Shown one piece after another: positions 34,436 to 43,929 of a stretch of 64,000 nt of DNA. The stretch is from Neobacillus mesonae. GTDB taxonomy: Bacteria > Bacillota > Bacilli > Bacillales > Cytobacillaceae. Location of the stretch: contig NZ_JAMBNQ010000005.1 of assembly GCF_023715155.1 (NCBI RefSeq), positions 62,001 through 126,000 of the forward strand, read 5' to 3'. Made by a program: the position numbers and the translations under genes. Below the pieces are notes generated by a model. It was not told the DNA's origin and ran no database searches. It saw only the letters and a list, made by a program, of their open reading frames with translations. How positions within the stretch are numbered: the stretch's first letter is position 1; every line of letters begins with the position of its first letter.

Positions 34436-35350
34436 ATGTCAGTTATGCCCCGTCCCATACCACGGGAGTTAATCATGTCGCGTTTGTTACATGCAAGAAT
34501 GGAATTTTCCGAGCAAGACAAATGGAACTACTTAAAGCTTGAAAAAGGCCTTCAGGGAGAATTGAAATTTGACAAGTTAGTTGATGAAGGACTGAAAAAT
34601 GACTGTATAGTTATAAAAGGATTGCTTCTTGAGGCAGACGGCAATGAATTTCAAATTGATATGGTTATTATTTTTCAAGGAGTTATTTACCTTGTTGATG
34701 TTAAAAATTTTGAAGGCGACTATTACTTTGAATCCGGAAAAATTTATCTTTTAAATGGAAATATCATAAAAGATCCACACCCTCAATTAATGCGCTGCGA
34801 ATCATTGTTTATCAAATTGCTCCAAAAGCTCCGAATTGATTTTCCAGTTGAGTCCCGCCTAGTCTTCATTAACCCCGAGTTTACTCTGCTGCAAGCACCG
34901 CTTGACTATCCGATTACTCACCCTTCTCAAGTTAAACGCCTAATCAAAAAATGGAATACCATTCCTTCAAAATTAAATAAAACTCACGAGAGGCTAGCAA
35001 ACCAATTAATTTCCTTACATAAGCCGTTTTCCTCCCATATGCGGGTGCCCCAATATGAATATGGACGGCTGAAGAAAGGGATGATGTGTAATTTATGTCT
35101 TTCCCTTTCTACCTTCGTGAATGGGAACCATCTGGTGTGTAAAAAATGCGGACACCATGAAATTATTGATGCTGCCGTGTTACGGTGTGTGAAGGAATTG
35201 GTGATTTTGTTTCCGGGGATTCGGATTACTACTAATGGGGTTTTTGAGTGGTGCGGAATAGTAAAGTCAAAAAAGATGCTTGGCAGGATTCTAAAGGAAA
35301 ATTATAAAGCAGTGGGTTATGGACAATGGACGTATTATATACCTAAATAA
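34436..35350 (+). CDS. NERD-domain, zinc-ribbon protein (paralog 1)
   Basis: This 304-residue protein has a nuclease-related (NERD) domain at about residues 38-130: GLQGELKFD (E42), EFQIDMVIIF (D75) and YLVDVKNFEGDYYF (D88, K90). This is the PD-(D/E)xK-like layout. After a helical middle comes a zinc ribbon C218NLC221...C235KKC238 and a conserved tail (VLRCVKEL..LFP..ITTN..FEWC.IV.SK). A second gene at 48687 is a clear paralog with the same order and motifs. Both are followed by a 52-bp tandem hairpin array. DNA or RNA cleavage or binding is plausible. No role is known. Confidence 0.85.
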   Translation: MSVMPRPIPRELIMSRLLHARMEFSEQDKWNYLKLEKGLQGELKFDKLVDEGLKNDCIVIKGLLLEADGNEFQIDMVIIFQGVIYLVDVKNFEGDYYFESGKIYLLNGNIIKDPHPQLMRCESLFIKLLQKLRIDFPVESRLVFINPEFTLLQAPLDYPITHPSQVKRLIKKWNTIPSKLNKTHERLANQLISLHKPFSSHMRVPQYEYGRLKKGMMCNLCLSLSTFVNGNHLVCKKCGHHEIIDAAVLRCVKELVILFPGIRITTNGVFEWCGIVKSKKMLGRILKENYKAVGYGQWTYYIPK

Positions 35351-35365
35351 AAATTGATTTTCCTA

Positions 35366-35815
35366 GACTAATGTTTATTGGCTACTAGATACAACAGATA
35401 TTCAGGGCATTGGTAGTCAATAGATTATTATGGCTCGGCTACTTAGAATTTCTTTTTTCACAGGTTCAAAGACGTCAATTGCTCTTTTTGGCTACCTAGA
35501 CCTATTTTCTTTTACATTCTCAGTCGCCAATTGCTCTTTTTGGCTACACAGACCCATTTTCTTTTACATTCTCAGTCGCCAATTGCTCTCATTGGCTACC
35601 CTGGCCTTCTTGCTTTCACGTTCTCAGTCGCTAATTGCTCTTTTTGGCTACCCAGACCTATTTTCTTTTACGTTCTCAGTCGCCAATTGCTCTTATTGGC
35701 TACCCTGGCCTTCTTGCTTTCACGTTCTCAGTCGCCAATAATATCTATTGGCGACCCAGGGATATCTTTTTTCTTGCATCCGGTCGTTAATTGCGCTTAG
35801 TGACTGGCCATTGTT
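35366..35815 (+). repeat. 52-bp tandem hairpin array downstream of NERD paralog 1
   Basis: Units start at 35474, 35523, 35575, 35627, 35679, 35731 and 35783. Spacing is exactly 52 bp for the last five intervals and 49 for the first, where 3 bases are lost. Two more degenerate units lie toward the gene (near 35367 and 35418). Each holds a stem like GTCGCCAAT / ATTGGCTAC with a 7-base loop, then a pyrimidine-rich linker. In the 35731 unit the stem becomes perfect (GTCGCCAATA/TATTGGCGAC). The 35783 unit keeps pairing with two G-U pairs. It is not coding and not a CRISPR, since the linkers are repeats too. Confidence 0.88.
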
Positions 35816-35881
35816 CTATTTTTTCACAAACCCGGCAGCCATTCCTTATCAACCTCCGTTTTCTTTTAAAAGTAAAACAAA

Positions 35882-35906
35882 CCCCTGCTTAAATCCTAAG
35901 CAGGAG
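35882..35906 (-). terminator. Terminator overlapping the hemZ 3' end
   Basis: On the minus strand CCTGCTTAGGATTTAAGCAGG precedes GGTTTGTTTTA. The stem includes the last hemZ codons. Confidence 0.65.
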
Positions 35907-37419
35907 TACCATTTTCCGAAAAAAGCTCGTCTAAGATTTTGATTTTTTCATTGGTGTATGCCTCGAATCCGTCGTTGTATGACTTTGGATCTTTTGGATT
36001 GGCAAAGTGGGTAATTTTTCCGCTTACCGGGTCAATAAATTTACTTGAGGCCCCGCAGCCGAGTCCAATGATGGTTTGCTGTTCCTCCATGATCATAATA
36101 TTATAGATACTTTCTTGATTTGGAAGAGAATAGCCCACATTTTCAAGATTGCCAAGGATATTCTTTTGGCGGTAAAGGTAATATGATACATAACCGTGTG
36201 AAGCAGTCCATTCTTGGGCCAGGTTCATCATTTTTTCCACTTCTTTTCGATCTGCTACCTTATACCTGTCTCTATTCTTAGTCATTTCCGATGCCCGTTT
36301 GAATGACAATGTATGGACTGTTAAAGACTCTGGCATTAGTTTTTCCGTTTCGTCCAATGAATGGGTTAATTCCTCTGTACCCTCTCCCGGCAGTCCAATA
36401 ATTAAATCCATGTTAATATTATTCATTCCGGCAGACCGGGCTAAATGGAATTTATCTATCGTTTCTTCTACCGTGTGATGTCTGCCGATTGCTTTGAGAG
36501 TTTCTTGTGTATATGACTGCGGATTGATGCTGATCCGGTCGATATTCCACTTTTTCAATACTTCTAATTTTTCAGGAGTAATGGTATCTGGACGGCCTGC
36601 TTCCACTGTCACTTCGCGAATATGTTCCACATCTGGGAAGGAAGCGTACATTTCTTCATACAACATGTCCATCTCTTCTGCCGTAATACTTGTTGGTGTT
36701 CCCCCGCCAAAGTAAACAGTAGTAATCCTGATCCCTTTTTCCTTTAGCCATGCGCCGATTTTTCGCATTTCATAATGAAGACCGCCTAAGAAAGAATCAA
36801 CAGATCCCTGCCTGCCGTTAATGGCGTATGCAGGGAAAGTGCAGTAAGCGCATTTTGTCGGGCAAAACGGGATACCGATATAAATGCTTACTTCTTTCCT
36901 TAAAGAATAGAGATCGGGTATGACCGATAACTGGCGATTGACAATTTGCTGCATGAGCTCGATTTTTTCATCCGTAATCAAGTAATCCGCTTTTAACTGC
37001 TGATGGGCTGTTTCCATCGGAATTCCTTCCTGCACTTTCTTATGGAGCAGTTTTGTCGGTCTGACCCCGGTCAAGATACCCCACTTCTGTGTGATTCCAG
37101 TAAAGTCCTGCAATACTGTTACATACACATGTGAAACAGCATTTTTCACCTGTTTGAATTGTTCTTTATCCGTATCAAACGGCAGCCATTCCTTTTGATA
37201 CTCAGCAGAATGGATGGCGCCATTTCCATCTTTTAATTCTGCCGCTGCAAAAATGGATTTTTCCGCAGCCTGTAATTCAAATTGTATCTGTAAGTCTGCC
37301 GCCTGTTCAAAAGACTGTACAATTTGTGACTCTTCAAAAAACAAATTGGCAATCAGCTGGAGCGGACGATTAAATCTTTCATCCTCTAATCCTAGTATGG
37401 AAATACGCAAAAATATCAC
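35896..37419 (-). CDS. hemZ: HemZ, oxygen-independent coproporphyrinogen III dehydrogenase-like
   Basis: This 507-residue radical SAM enzyme has the [4Fe-4S] motif CPTKCAYC (in YIGIPFCPTKCAYCTF) and the SAM site VYFGGGTPTS, plus the HemN-like C-terminal domain. The first 165 residues are the extra N-terminal region typical of HemZ. It takes part in, or is linked to, anaerobic haem synthesis. The position beside yhaX/yhaR agrees with B. subtilis. Confidence 0.92.
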   Translation of the reverse strand: MIFLRISILGLEDERFNRPLQLIANLFFEESQIVQSFEQAADLQIQFELQAAEKSIFAAAELKDGNGAIHSAEYQKEWLPFDTDKEQFKQVKNAVSHVYVTVLQDFTGITQKWGILTGVRPTKLLHKKVQEGIPMETAHQQLKADYLITDEKIELMQQIVNRQLSVIPDLYSLRKEVSIYIGIPFCPTKCAYCTFPAYAINGRQGSVDSFLGGLHYEMRKIGAWLKEKGIRITTVYFGGGTPTSITAEEMDMLYEEMYASFPDVEHIREVTVEAGRPDTITPEKLEVLKKWNIDRISINPQSYTQETLKAIGRHHTVEETIDKFHLARSAGMNNINMDLIIGLPGEGTEELTHSLDETEKLMPESLTVHTLSFKRASEMTKNRDRYKVADRKEVEKMMNLAQEWTASHGYVSYYLYRQKNILGNLENVGYSLPNQESIYNIMIMEEQQTIIGLGCGASSKFIDPVSGKITHFANPKDPKSYNDGFEAYTNEKIKILDELFSENGTPA

Positions 37420-37489
37420 CTTTTCAAATAAACTTCCTTAAGTGTACAAAATCGTTAAAACAAGGTCAATATAGTGGAAATGATTCGCA

Positions 37490-37521
37490 AAAAAATCACG
37501 GGCAAAAAAAGCCCGTGATCT
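37490..37521 (-). terminator. Terminator of yhaX
   Basis: On the minus strand ATCACGGGC/GCCCGTGAT is followed by TTTTTTT, just after the yhaX stop. Confidence 0.85.
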
Positions 37522-37523
37522 CC

Positions 37524-38396
37524 TTAACGTTTAATGATTTTCATTTTCCGTAAAAATTCAATTGGCTGTTGTTTTCTAAAGTGTTCCTTTACCATGTAGG
37601 CGACACCCTGTTCATTTTCTGACCTTGTCACCCAGTCTGATGCTTTTTTGACGGCAAATGGTGCATTTCCCATTGAAACTCCAAGTCCTGCCGCCTCTAT
37701 TAATGGAATATCATCTAAGCCGTCTCCGATATAAACCATTTCCTTCAGTTTAATTCCCAATTGGCTACCTAGATAGGTTAATCCGTTAAGCTTGGATGCA
37801 CCTGAAGAAACGATGTCTAATCTTAGTGGATCAAGCTCAATCGCTTCAATTTCGGAATACATATTTTCTAATGCATTTTTGGCATCTTTTAAGTCTATTT
37901 CATCCTCAAAATAGACTTCAATTTTGGAAGGAGTAACAGGCTGTTCATGTAAGTATTCACTTAATGAATTAACAAATTGTTGTGAATAAACAAATGGCTC
38001 ACTCGTTGTAAACACAGTTTTAGCTAGATAATCATTATGAATTTTAAATTTGTTGGCTAGTGAAAATTGTTCATGAACGAGGCGGATTTGACATGGCATT
38101 GCCTCGAAAAAGCGGACTGTGTCATACGTAAGGGTTTCGTTGATTCGCTGTACCCAAATAGGCTTTTCTTGTGAACTGGCGATATATGCGCCTTGATGGG
38201 TCACAAGTGGTGATTTAATTCTTAAAGCCTTGGCAACCTTTTTAGCTGAAGGGAAACTGCGGGATGTCACCAATGTTACATAAATTCCTTTTTGCTGAAC
38301 GTATTCTATTGCTTCTTTTGTGGCCCGATGAAGCCTTCCATTCGATTGCAATAGGGTTCCGTCAATATTTAAAGCAAGTAAGCGATAAATCATCAT
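37524..38396 (-). CDS. yhaX: YhaX, HAD-superfamily (Cof-type) protein
   Basis: This 290-residue protein is read from ATG 38396, with GGGGGCAGC before a double ATG. It is a Cof/YkrA-type HAD fold: motif I region LLALNIDGTLL, motif II VTSRS, motif IV IGDGLDDIPLIEAAG. The first aspartate of motif I (DxDGT) is Asn here, so ordinary phosphoaspartate chemistry is unlikely. As far as I recall this is true of YhaX elsewhere as well. In B. subtilis yhaX is linked to sporulation-stage expression. Confidence 0.82.
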   Translation of the reverse strand: MMIYRLLALNIDGTLLQSNGRLHRATKEAIEYVQQKGIYVTLVTSRSFPSAKKVAKALRIKSPLVTHQGAYIASSQEKPIWVQRINETLTYDTVRFFEAMPCQIRLVHEQFSLANKFKIHNDYLAKTVFTTSEPFVYSQQFVNSLSEYLHEQPVTPSKIEVYFEDEIDLKDAKNALENMYSEIEAIELDPLRLDIVSSGASKLNGLTYLGSQLGIKLKEMVYIGDGLDDIPLIEAAGLGVSMGNAPFAVKKASDWVTRSENEQGVAYMVKEHFRKQQPIEFLRKMKIIKR

Positions 38397-38514
38397 GCTG
38401 CCCCCTGTTCTTGGTGAAATTCCTTTACTATCACTTTTATGTTTTTTCACTCATTTATAGAACAGGACATAAAGATTGGATTATTCTCCGGAAAAAACAG
38501 GGGATGATGTTTTC

Positions 38515-38862
38515 TTACATACCTCCGTAAAGATCAGATAATGGTTTCATGACAACTTGATTAATTTCATTAATAATCATGCTCATCTTCTGCTCTGCTT
38601 CCATGAGGCGTGAGATTTTTTCATTTTGCTGTACCTGTGCAACAACTGCCTGTGCCTGCTGTACTTCTTGTTCCGAAATATTTTGCCCCATCATCTGTTT
38701 TTGCTGAAGGTTCATTTGCATTTCGCGAAACTGATCAAACATACTTTTTGTGGCTGGGTCAGCATTTACTTCATCATACATCCTTTTCAAGTGTAAATAT
38801 TCATCACTTTCACGGATTGCTTTTTCTAATGCATTTGCGGAATCATTTAGATTTACTGCCAT
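38515..38862 (-). CDS. yheA: YheA, YlbF/YmcA-family protein
   Basis: This 115-residue all-helical protein of the YlbF/YmcA (Com_YlbF) family shows AIRESDEYLHLKRMYDEVNAD, then FDQFREMQMNLQQKQMMGQN. The relatives YlbF and YmcA, with YaaT, influence RNase Y and development. YheA's own job is unclear. GGAGTGACCCAAA precedes the ATG. Divergent from the YheC/YheD cluster. Confidence 0.85.
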   Translation of the reverse strand: MAVNLNDSANALEKAIRESDEYLHLKRMYDEVNADPATKSMFDQFREMQMNLQQKQMMGQNISEQEVQQAQAVVAQVQQNEKISRLMEAEQKMSMIINEINQVVMKPLSDLYGGM

Positions 38863-39017
38863 TTTGGGTCACTCCTTTAAACTTTATAAATCCTTACAAC
38901 TATACCAAATTATTCAGCAAATGGCCAGAATGTTCAAATCACCTTCTATCCTTCCATTACATACATTACTATATCCAACAAATGCCCATAGGCAGAGTTT
39001 AAGAATGAGGAATGCTT

Positions 39018-40403
39018 ATGCCAACCACGATTACACCGGTTACTGTATCCAGTAGAAAACCAGCAAATGAACATGACCGGCTTATTCAAATGTCTAGTGC
39101 ATTGATAAAGCAGTTAAATTTAAGCGAAAGAAAAACCATTTATATTTCCCTTGGCAAAACAATAGCAATCTTAAACATTCAAGCTATCGACAAATCAGGA
39201 AATGAAATTATTCTACCGGAAAATGTTTTAGAAAGTTTTCGTCTTCCGATTCAAACATATAAATTTCAAGCTCATTATTTGTCTGAGACAAATACGTTGA
39301 AGCTTGGACCAGTCATTGCGCTGCTGACAAATTTCAGTTTCAAAGAAAATGAGGAACCCAATTTTCGTTCCGTTCACAAGTTTTGTGAGGAGCTTGATCA
39401 AGTCATAAAAGGGAATAGCGGCTTTTTTTATGTATTTTCTTTTGACCAATTTTTAGCAAAAGGATACTATCTCCATGATGAAAAATGGATCCCTGGGGAA
39501 CTGCCAATACCTGATGTCATTTACAACAGGATTCATTCACGAAAACTGGAACAAACCAATGGATTTATACAGTTCCGCAAAGATCTGGAATTGTTCTTGA
39601 TTCCACTATTTAATGACCGTTTTCTTTCAAAATGGGAGGTTTATGAACAGATTCATCATGAAAAAAGCATTCTATCATCCATTCCCGAAACACAAATTTT
39701 TTCGAAAGAAAATTTATATGATCTTGCCCAAAAATATGAGACAGTTTTTATCAAACCTATCCACGGGAGCCAAGGAAGAAACATTATTAAATTATGCAGA
39801 GAAAAAGATAACCGTTATATGTTCCAGTCTTCATTACAAACTGGGCAGGAGCTGTCACAAACAGAATTTCCCCTTGAAGAAATATATGAGCATTTAAAGC
39901 CAATCCTTCAAAACCGTATTTATATTGTTCAACAGGGGATTTCTTTTCTAACAAAAGATTTACGGCCAATGGATTTTAGGGTCCTATGCCATAAAAGCAG
40001 TCCAAATCAGTGGGGTATTACCTCCATTGTCGCAAGGATTGGAGCTGAACAGGAATTTGTCAGCAACCTGGCACGAGGCGGCACCATTATGCGTCCATTA
40101 GAAGCCCTTAGTGAAAGTATGGGTATAAAGAAAGCAAAAAAGACTATATCAAAGATTAAAGAATTAGCGTTAGAAATAGCTTCGTCTATAAGTTCCAGTA
40201 CACAAGGAATTATCGGCGAGCTTGGCATTGATATTGGAGTGGACATAAAAGGAAAGCCTTGGTTAATCGAAGTGAACTCGAAACCTTCTAAGTCATTTGA
40301 AGAGAACGAGGGAAAAATCAGACCATCTGCAAAAGCAATCATCCAATTCTGCACAACGCTAGTCTTTGAAATCGCATCTGGAAAGGAAGGCTTAAACAAA
40401 TGA
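39018..40403 (+). CDS. YheC/YheD-type ATP-grasp spore protein (1 of 4)
   Basis: This protein of about 461 residues has an N-terminal domain of about 200 residues (KLGPVIALLTNF; PDVIYNRIHSR) followed by an ATP-grasp fold (ETQIFSKENLYDLAQKY..VFIKPIHGSQGRNI; DFRVLCHK; GELGIDIGVDIKGKPWLIEVNSKPSK). Relatives YheC and YheD of B. subtilis are spore-coat-associated. They may ligate amino-acid-like groups, but no reaction is shown. GAGGAATGCTT sets the ATG at 39018; another ATG lies two codons earlier. Its stop overlaps the next start. Confidence 0.85.
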   Translation: MPTTITPVTVSSRKPANEHDRLIQMSSALIKQLNLSERKTIYISLGKTIAILNIQAIDKSGNEIILPENVLESFRLPIQTYKFQAHYLSETNTLKLGPVIALLTNFSFKENEEPNFRSVHKFCEELDQVIKGNSGFFYVFSFDQFLAKGYYLHDEKWIPGELPIPDVIYNRIHSRKLEQTNGFIQFRKDLELFLIPLFNDRFLSKWEVYEQIHHEKSILSSIPETQIFSKENLYDLAQKYETVFIKPIHGSQGRNIIKLCREKDNRYMFQSSLQTGQELSQTEFPLEEIYEHLKPILQNRIYIVQQGISFLTKDLRPMDFRVLCHKSSPNQWGITSIVARIGAEQEFVSNLARGGTIMRPLEALSESMGIKKAKKTISKIKELALEIASSISSSTQGIIGELGIDIGVDIKGKPWLIEVNSKPSKSFEENEGKIRPSAKAIIQFCTTLVFEIASGKEGLNK

Positions 40404-41503
40404 TTGCTTTTGGAATTATGACATTAACACCGGATAGTGAAACATCCTATCTTACAGAAATCGCCAAAACGGCAAAATCATTGGGAATAGAATGCTTGCG
40501 GTTTGTCCCATCTGACATCAATCCACATACACAAAGAGTGCGTGGAAAAAAATTTGATAATAACAAAAACCAATGGGTGGATGATGAATTTGCCATCCCA
40601 TCTATCCTTTACGACCGCTGTTTTTATGGTGACGATGAACATTCCAAACAGTGTCTGCCCATTGTTACGTGGCTGAAGAGCAGGAGGGATATAACCTTTT
40701 TAGGGTATGGCCTGCCCAATAAACTTGAACTCTATGAATCTTTAAAGGATACCGTGCTGTCTCCCTATTTGCCTCCAACCCTTTTTGCAGCAGATACAGA
40801 CATCATTTTAAAAGAACTGGATGCAAGAAATAAAGTTATTTTAAAACCAATCAATGGAGCACAAGGTTACGGGATCTATTATTTAAAAAAGAGCGCCAAA
40901 AATTATCACGTTAAAACCGAAAAGCAAAAACAAATTATTTCGCGTATTTTTCCAAATGAAGTTAAGCTTCTAAAGTGGTTGAAGCCATTAATAAAAAATA
41001 GAAAATATCTCTTGCAGCCATACCTTGAATTATTTAATCAGGATCTGCAGCCTTTTGATGTTCGCATTTTGCTGCAAAAAAATGAAAAAGGAAATTGGAG
41101 TGAACGCGGCCGGGGAATCCGTTTTGGAACTACCGGCGGGCTTCTGTCCAACTTAAGCAACGGTGGAACAGCATCTTCCTTTCAGGAATGGACCGCGTCT
41201 CTTCCGACAGCAAAAGCTGACTACATTCGTTCAGAATTAGACTACATTCTTGATAAACTTCCTGGATTACTTGAAGATAAATTTCTTCCATTATTTGAAA
41301 TTGGAGTTGATATCGGAATCGCTAGAAATGGCTCTATTTGGATTCTTGACCTTAATTCTAAACCAGGCAGGAAGGTTGTATTACAGACATCACCAGAAGT
41401 AAAAGAAACTCTTTTCCATGCCCCGCTTCTATATGCAAAAAATCTTTTTGGTATGGAACCACAGGAAAGGAAGAGCTTTTATGAAAAAACGTTATTTCAT
41501 TGA
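40400..41503 (+). CDS. yheC: YheC-like ATP-grasp spore protein (2 of 4)
   Basis: This 367-residue protein lacks the long N-terminal domain of the first gene and begins with FGIMTLTPDSETSYLTEIAK. Then come the ATP-grasp parts: VILKPINGAQGYGIYYLKK, DVRILLQKNE, FEIGVDIGIARNGSIWILDLNSKPGR. By length and pattern it fits YheC. It overlaps the previous gene (ATGA) and the next by 23 bases, so the four genes form one operon. Confidence 0.85.
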   Translation: MIAFGIMTLTPDSETSYLTEIAKTAKSLGIECLRFVPSDINPHTQRVRGKKFDNNKNQWVDDEFAIPSILYDRCFYGDDEHSKQCLPIVTWLKSRRDITFLGYGLPNKLELYESLKDTVLSPYLPPTLFAADTDIILKELDARNKVILKPINGAQGYGIYYLKKSAKNYHVKTEKQKQIISRIFPNEVKLLKWLKPLIKNRKYLLQPYLELFNQDLQPFDVRILLQKNEKGNWSERGRGIRFGTTGGLLSNLSNGGTASSFQEWTASLPTAKADYIRSELDYILDKLPGLLEDKFLPLFEIGVDIGIARNGSIWILDLNSKPGRKVVLQTSPEVKETLFHAPLLYAKNLFGMEPQERKSFYEKTLFH

Positions 41504-42845
41504 AGTTGTCCAGAATGACCAATTAATTGTTTTCTGCCCCAAATCCTTAATCGAGAACAAGGTCATTAAACGTATAGCTTTTGGCTCTAATTCAATGGAA
41601 GTGGAATTTTATCCTCATCCAGACAAAAGCGATCGAATTGTGATCAGTAAAGAAATTCAGCAAACACTGCAATTTCCAAACCTTCGTATCCCGCTGCATG
41701 TGTTTCTTGAAAATGAAGTTCTTACCATTGGACCGCTTGTCGGCATATTCACATCTGGGTTTACCCAGGTCCCAGAACGGCCCATTGGGGAGAGAACATT
41801 GTTTTTTTCGAAGCTTTTGTCTGTAAACAAACAGGTTGGTGCACTTGCATTTCTTTTTGGGGAGCAGCAAATTGATTGGGAACAAGGCTGTATTGAAGGA
41901 TATTTTTATCACCAAAATAAATGGAACAAAGTGGAAGTACCCTTTCCAAATGTCATTTACGATCGCCTGCCAAACCGCCGCAGCGAAAACAACCCGAAAC
42001 TTAGAAAAGTAAGAGAAAGACTGCAAAGAGAATATCTCATACCTTGGTATAATCCTGGTTTCTTTAACAAGCTTGATGTCTATGAAAGGCTGCTGCAGGA
42101 TGGGTCGGTTGAAAAATTCCTTCCTGAAACCCACCCTTTCACCTCTTTCTCATTAATCGAAACAATGTTGTCAAAATATGGGCACGTTTATATTAAACCT
42201 AAAAACGGAAGTCTTGGTTTAGGCATTCACCAAGTTATTTATGATAAGCATTCAAATGAATACTATTGTCGATATCAGGAAAAAGCAGAGGTAAACCGGC
42301 TGCTGAAATTTCACAGCCTAGAGAAATTATTTGAAGTGGTGTTCGACAAACAGCCGTTGGATAGGATGATTGTTCAACAAGGTATTCATTTACTTAGAAT
42401 TGATCAGCGTGCTGTTGATTTTCGTGTCCATACCAACAAAGATGGAGATGGCCATTGGCAGGTAAGCGCTATTGCCGCAAAAATTGCAGGGCAAGGAAGT
42501 GTTACAACACATAAGCGGACTGGCGGCGTCATTAAAACAATACAGGAAATTTTCCCGCATGAAAAATATGTTGAATTTAAAGAAAAGCTGGAAAAAGCAG
42601 CACTTCTCCTAAGCACTGCACTAGAACACAATATGGAAGGAATAATTGGAGAAATTGGCTTTGATTTAGGAATAGATAGACACGGAGATGTATGGCTTTT
42701 TGAGGCAAATTCCAAACCAGGAAGATCTATCTTCACCCATCCAGAACTAAAGGCGTTTGATTTATTAACCCGAAAACTATCTATCGCCTATGCTGTCTTT
42801 CTGGCGGAAAAAGCGTTATTGCATCCTGAGGAACTATACAAATGA
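41481..42845 (+). CDS. yheD: YheD-like ATP-grasp spore protein (3 of 4)
   Basis: This 454-residue protein is read from the ATG at 41481, four bases after AGGAAAGGAAGAGC; the frame is open 21 codons further upstream inside the preceding gene. It has a long N-terminal domain (LTIGPLVGIFTSGF; PNVIYDRLPNRR) and an ATP-grasp core (VYIKPKNGSLGLGIHQV; DFRVHTNKDGDG; GEIGFDLGIDRHGDVWLFEANSKPGR). Length and order agree with YheD, which localises to the spore coat in B. subtilis. Confidence 0.85.
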   Translation: MKKRYFIEVVQNDQLIVFCPKSLIENKVIKRIAFGSNSMEVEFYPHPDKSDRIVISKEIQQTLQFPNLRIPLHVFLENEVLTIGPLVGIFTSGFTQVPERPIGERTLFFSKLLSVNKQVGALAFLFGEQQIDWEQGCIEGYFYHQNKWNKVEVPFPNVIYDRLPNRRSENNPKLRKVRERLQREYLIPWYNPGFFNKLDVYERLLQDGSVEKFLPETHPFTSFSLIETMLSKYGHVYIKPKNGSLGLGIHQVIYDKHSNEYYCRYQEKAEVNRLLKFHSLEKLFEVVFDKQPLDRMIVQQGIHLLRIDQRAVDFRVHTNKDGDGHWQVSAIAAKIAGQGSVTTHKRTGGVIKTIQEIFPHEKYVEFKEKLEKAALLLSTALEHNMEGIIGEIGFDLGIDRHGDVWLFEANSKPGRSIFTHPELKAFDLLTRKLSIAYAVFLAEKALLHPEELYK

Positions 42846-43867
42846 ACAAACTGCCTCTTATTGGAATTTTAACCTCAAAAAAAGCAAATGGCGCCATTGC
42901 TGGAAATGGACCATTGTTTAAAAGCCTGCAAGAGAAGCTTATTTCACTTGGTGGAATAAGCTTTGTCTTTACTATCGAGGATGTTAATGAAGAATTCATT
43001 CATGGGTATCAATATTTACCAGAGATCAATAATTGGGTTAAAAAGCCATTTCCCTTTCCTGACCTTGTTTACAACCGTGTCCCATTCCGGACAGCAGAGC
43101 AGCAGGACGAAATTCAAAATTTCTTCTGTTTTTTAAAAAAGAATGACATCCCTTATTTTAATCCCTGTTTTATCAATAAATACCAACTTTATCAATGTTT
43201 TAAAAACCATTCTGAAATTAAAAAGTTTTTGCCTGAAACGGTACTCGTTGAGGGCAAACAAAATCTATTTCACTTTTTAGAAACTCATTCTTCCATTTAC
43301 TTAAAGCCGTCAAACTCTTCGCGGGGAAAAGGGATTTACCGCCTCAACCTTCTTTCCTCTTCAGTTATTCAAGTAACAGGACGAAAGAAACAGAAAGAAT
43401 ATGAGACATTTCATGATTTTTGGCAGGATTGGCAGGAGAAACTTCTTTATAAAAACTATTTAGCCCAAGAGGAAATTCAATCGGCAGAATATATGGGGTC
43501 ACGGTTTGATTTTCGCATTCTCGCCCATGCAGAAGGATCTGATTATTCGTTAACCGGGGTTGGCATCCGGCAATCACAAAAGCAGGATGTTACCACCCAT
43601 ATTCCTTCAGGTGGAAGGCTTTTGCCATATGAGATGCTTCAATCTCCTGAACACGACCAATTTATCCAAACTATTATCCCGCTGATTGGCAGGGCACTAT
43701 CCGAACAGTTTGGTTTTTTTGGTGAATTTTCCGTCGATGCAGGTGTAAGCAAAACAGGTAAATATTATATTTATGAAGTAAACTCTAAACCCATGAGCTT
43801 TGATGAACCCGACATTGAAGCAGAAAAAGTCAACAATCTCTGCCGCTTATTTTTCGAACTTATTTAA
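42842..43867 (+). CDS. YheC/YheD-type ATP-grasp spore protein (4 of 4)
   Basis: This 341-residue short member begins LPLIGILTSKKANGAIAGNG and has ATP-grasp elements IYLKPSNSSRGKGIYRL, DFRILAHAEGSD and GEFSVDAGVSKTGKYYIYEVNSKPMSF. The conserved VNSKP metal-site region is kept, so the enzyme looks intact. The start overlaps the stop of the previous gene (ATGA). It ends the four-gene set just before yheE. Confidence 0.85.
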   Translation: MNKLPLIGILTSKKANGAIAGNGPLFKSLQEKLISLGGISFVFTIEDVNEEFIHGYQYLPEINNWVKKPFPFPDLVYNRVPFRTAEQQDEIQNFFCFLKKNDIPYFNPCFINKYQLYQCFKNHSEIKKFLPETVLVEGKQNLFHFLETHSSIYLKPSNSSRGKGIYRLNLLSSSVIQVTGRKKQKEYETFHDFWQDWQEKLLYKNYLAQEEIQSAEYMGSRFDFRILAHAEGSDYSLTGVGIRQSQKQDVTTHIPSGGRLLPYEMLQSPEHDQFIQTIIPLIGRALSEQFGFFGEFSVDAGVSKTGKYYIYEVNSKPMSFDEPDIEAEKVNNLCRLFFELI

Positions 43868-43929
43868 AAATTGTATTTCAATCATCCCCCCAAACAGGTA
43901 ATCTAATTGTAGATGCTCGATTTAGGGGG

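Noticed and set aside
35430..35800. Open plus-strand frames through the array as genes
   Set aside because: They arise because the 52-bp unit lacks stops in some phases; they have no ribosome-binding site and their translations are the repeat itself in shifted phases.
35366..35815. Repeat array as a simple rho-independent terminator series
   Set aside because: Stems are not followed by T runs of terminator type; linkers are mixed C and T and the strict 52-bp period is unexplained by termination.
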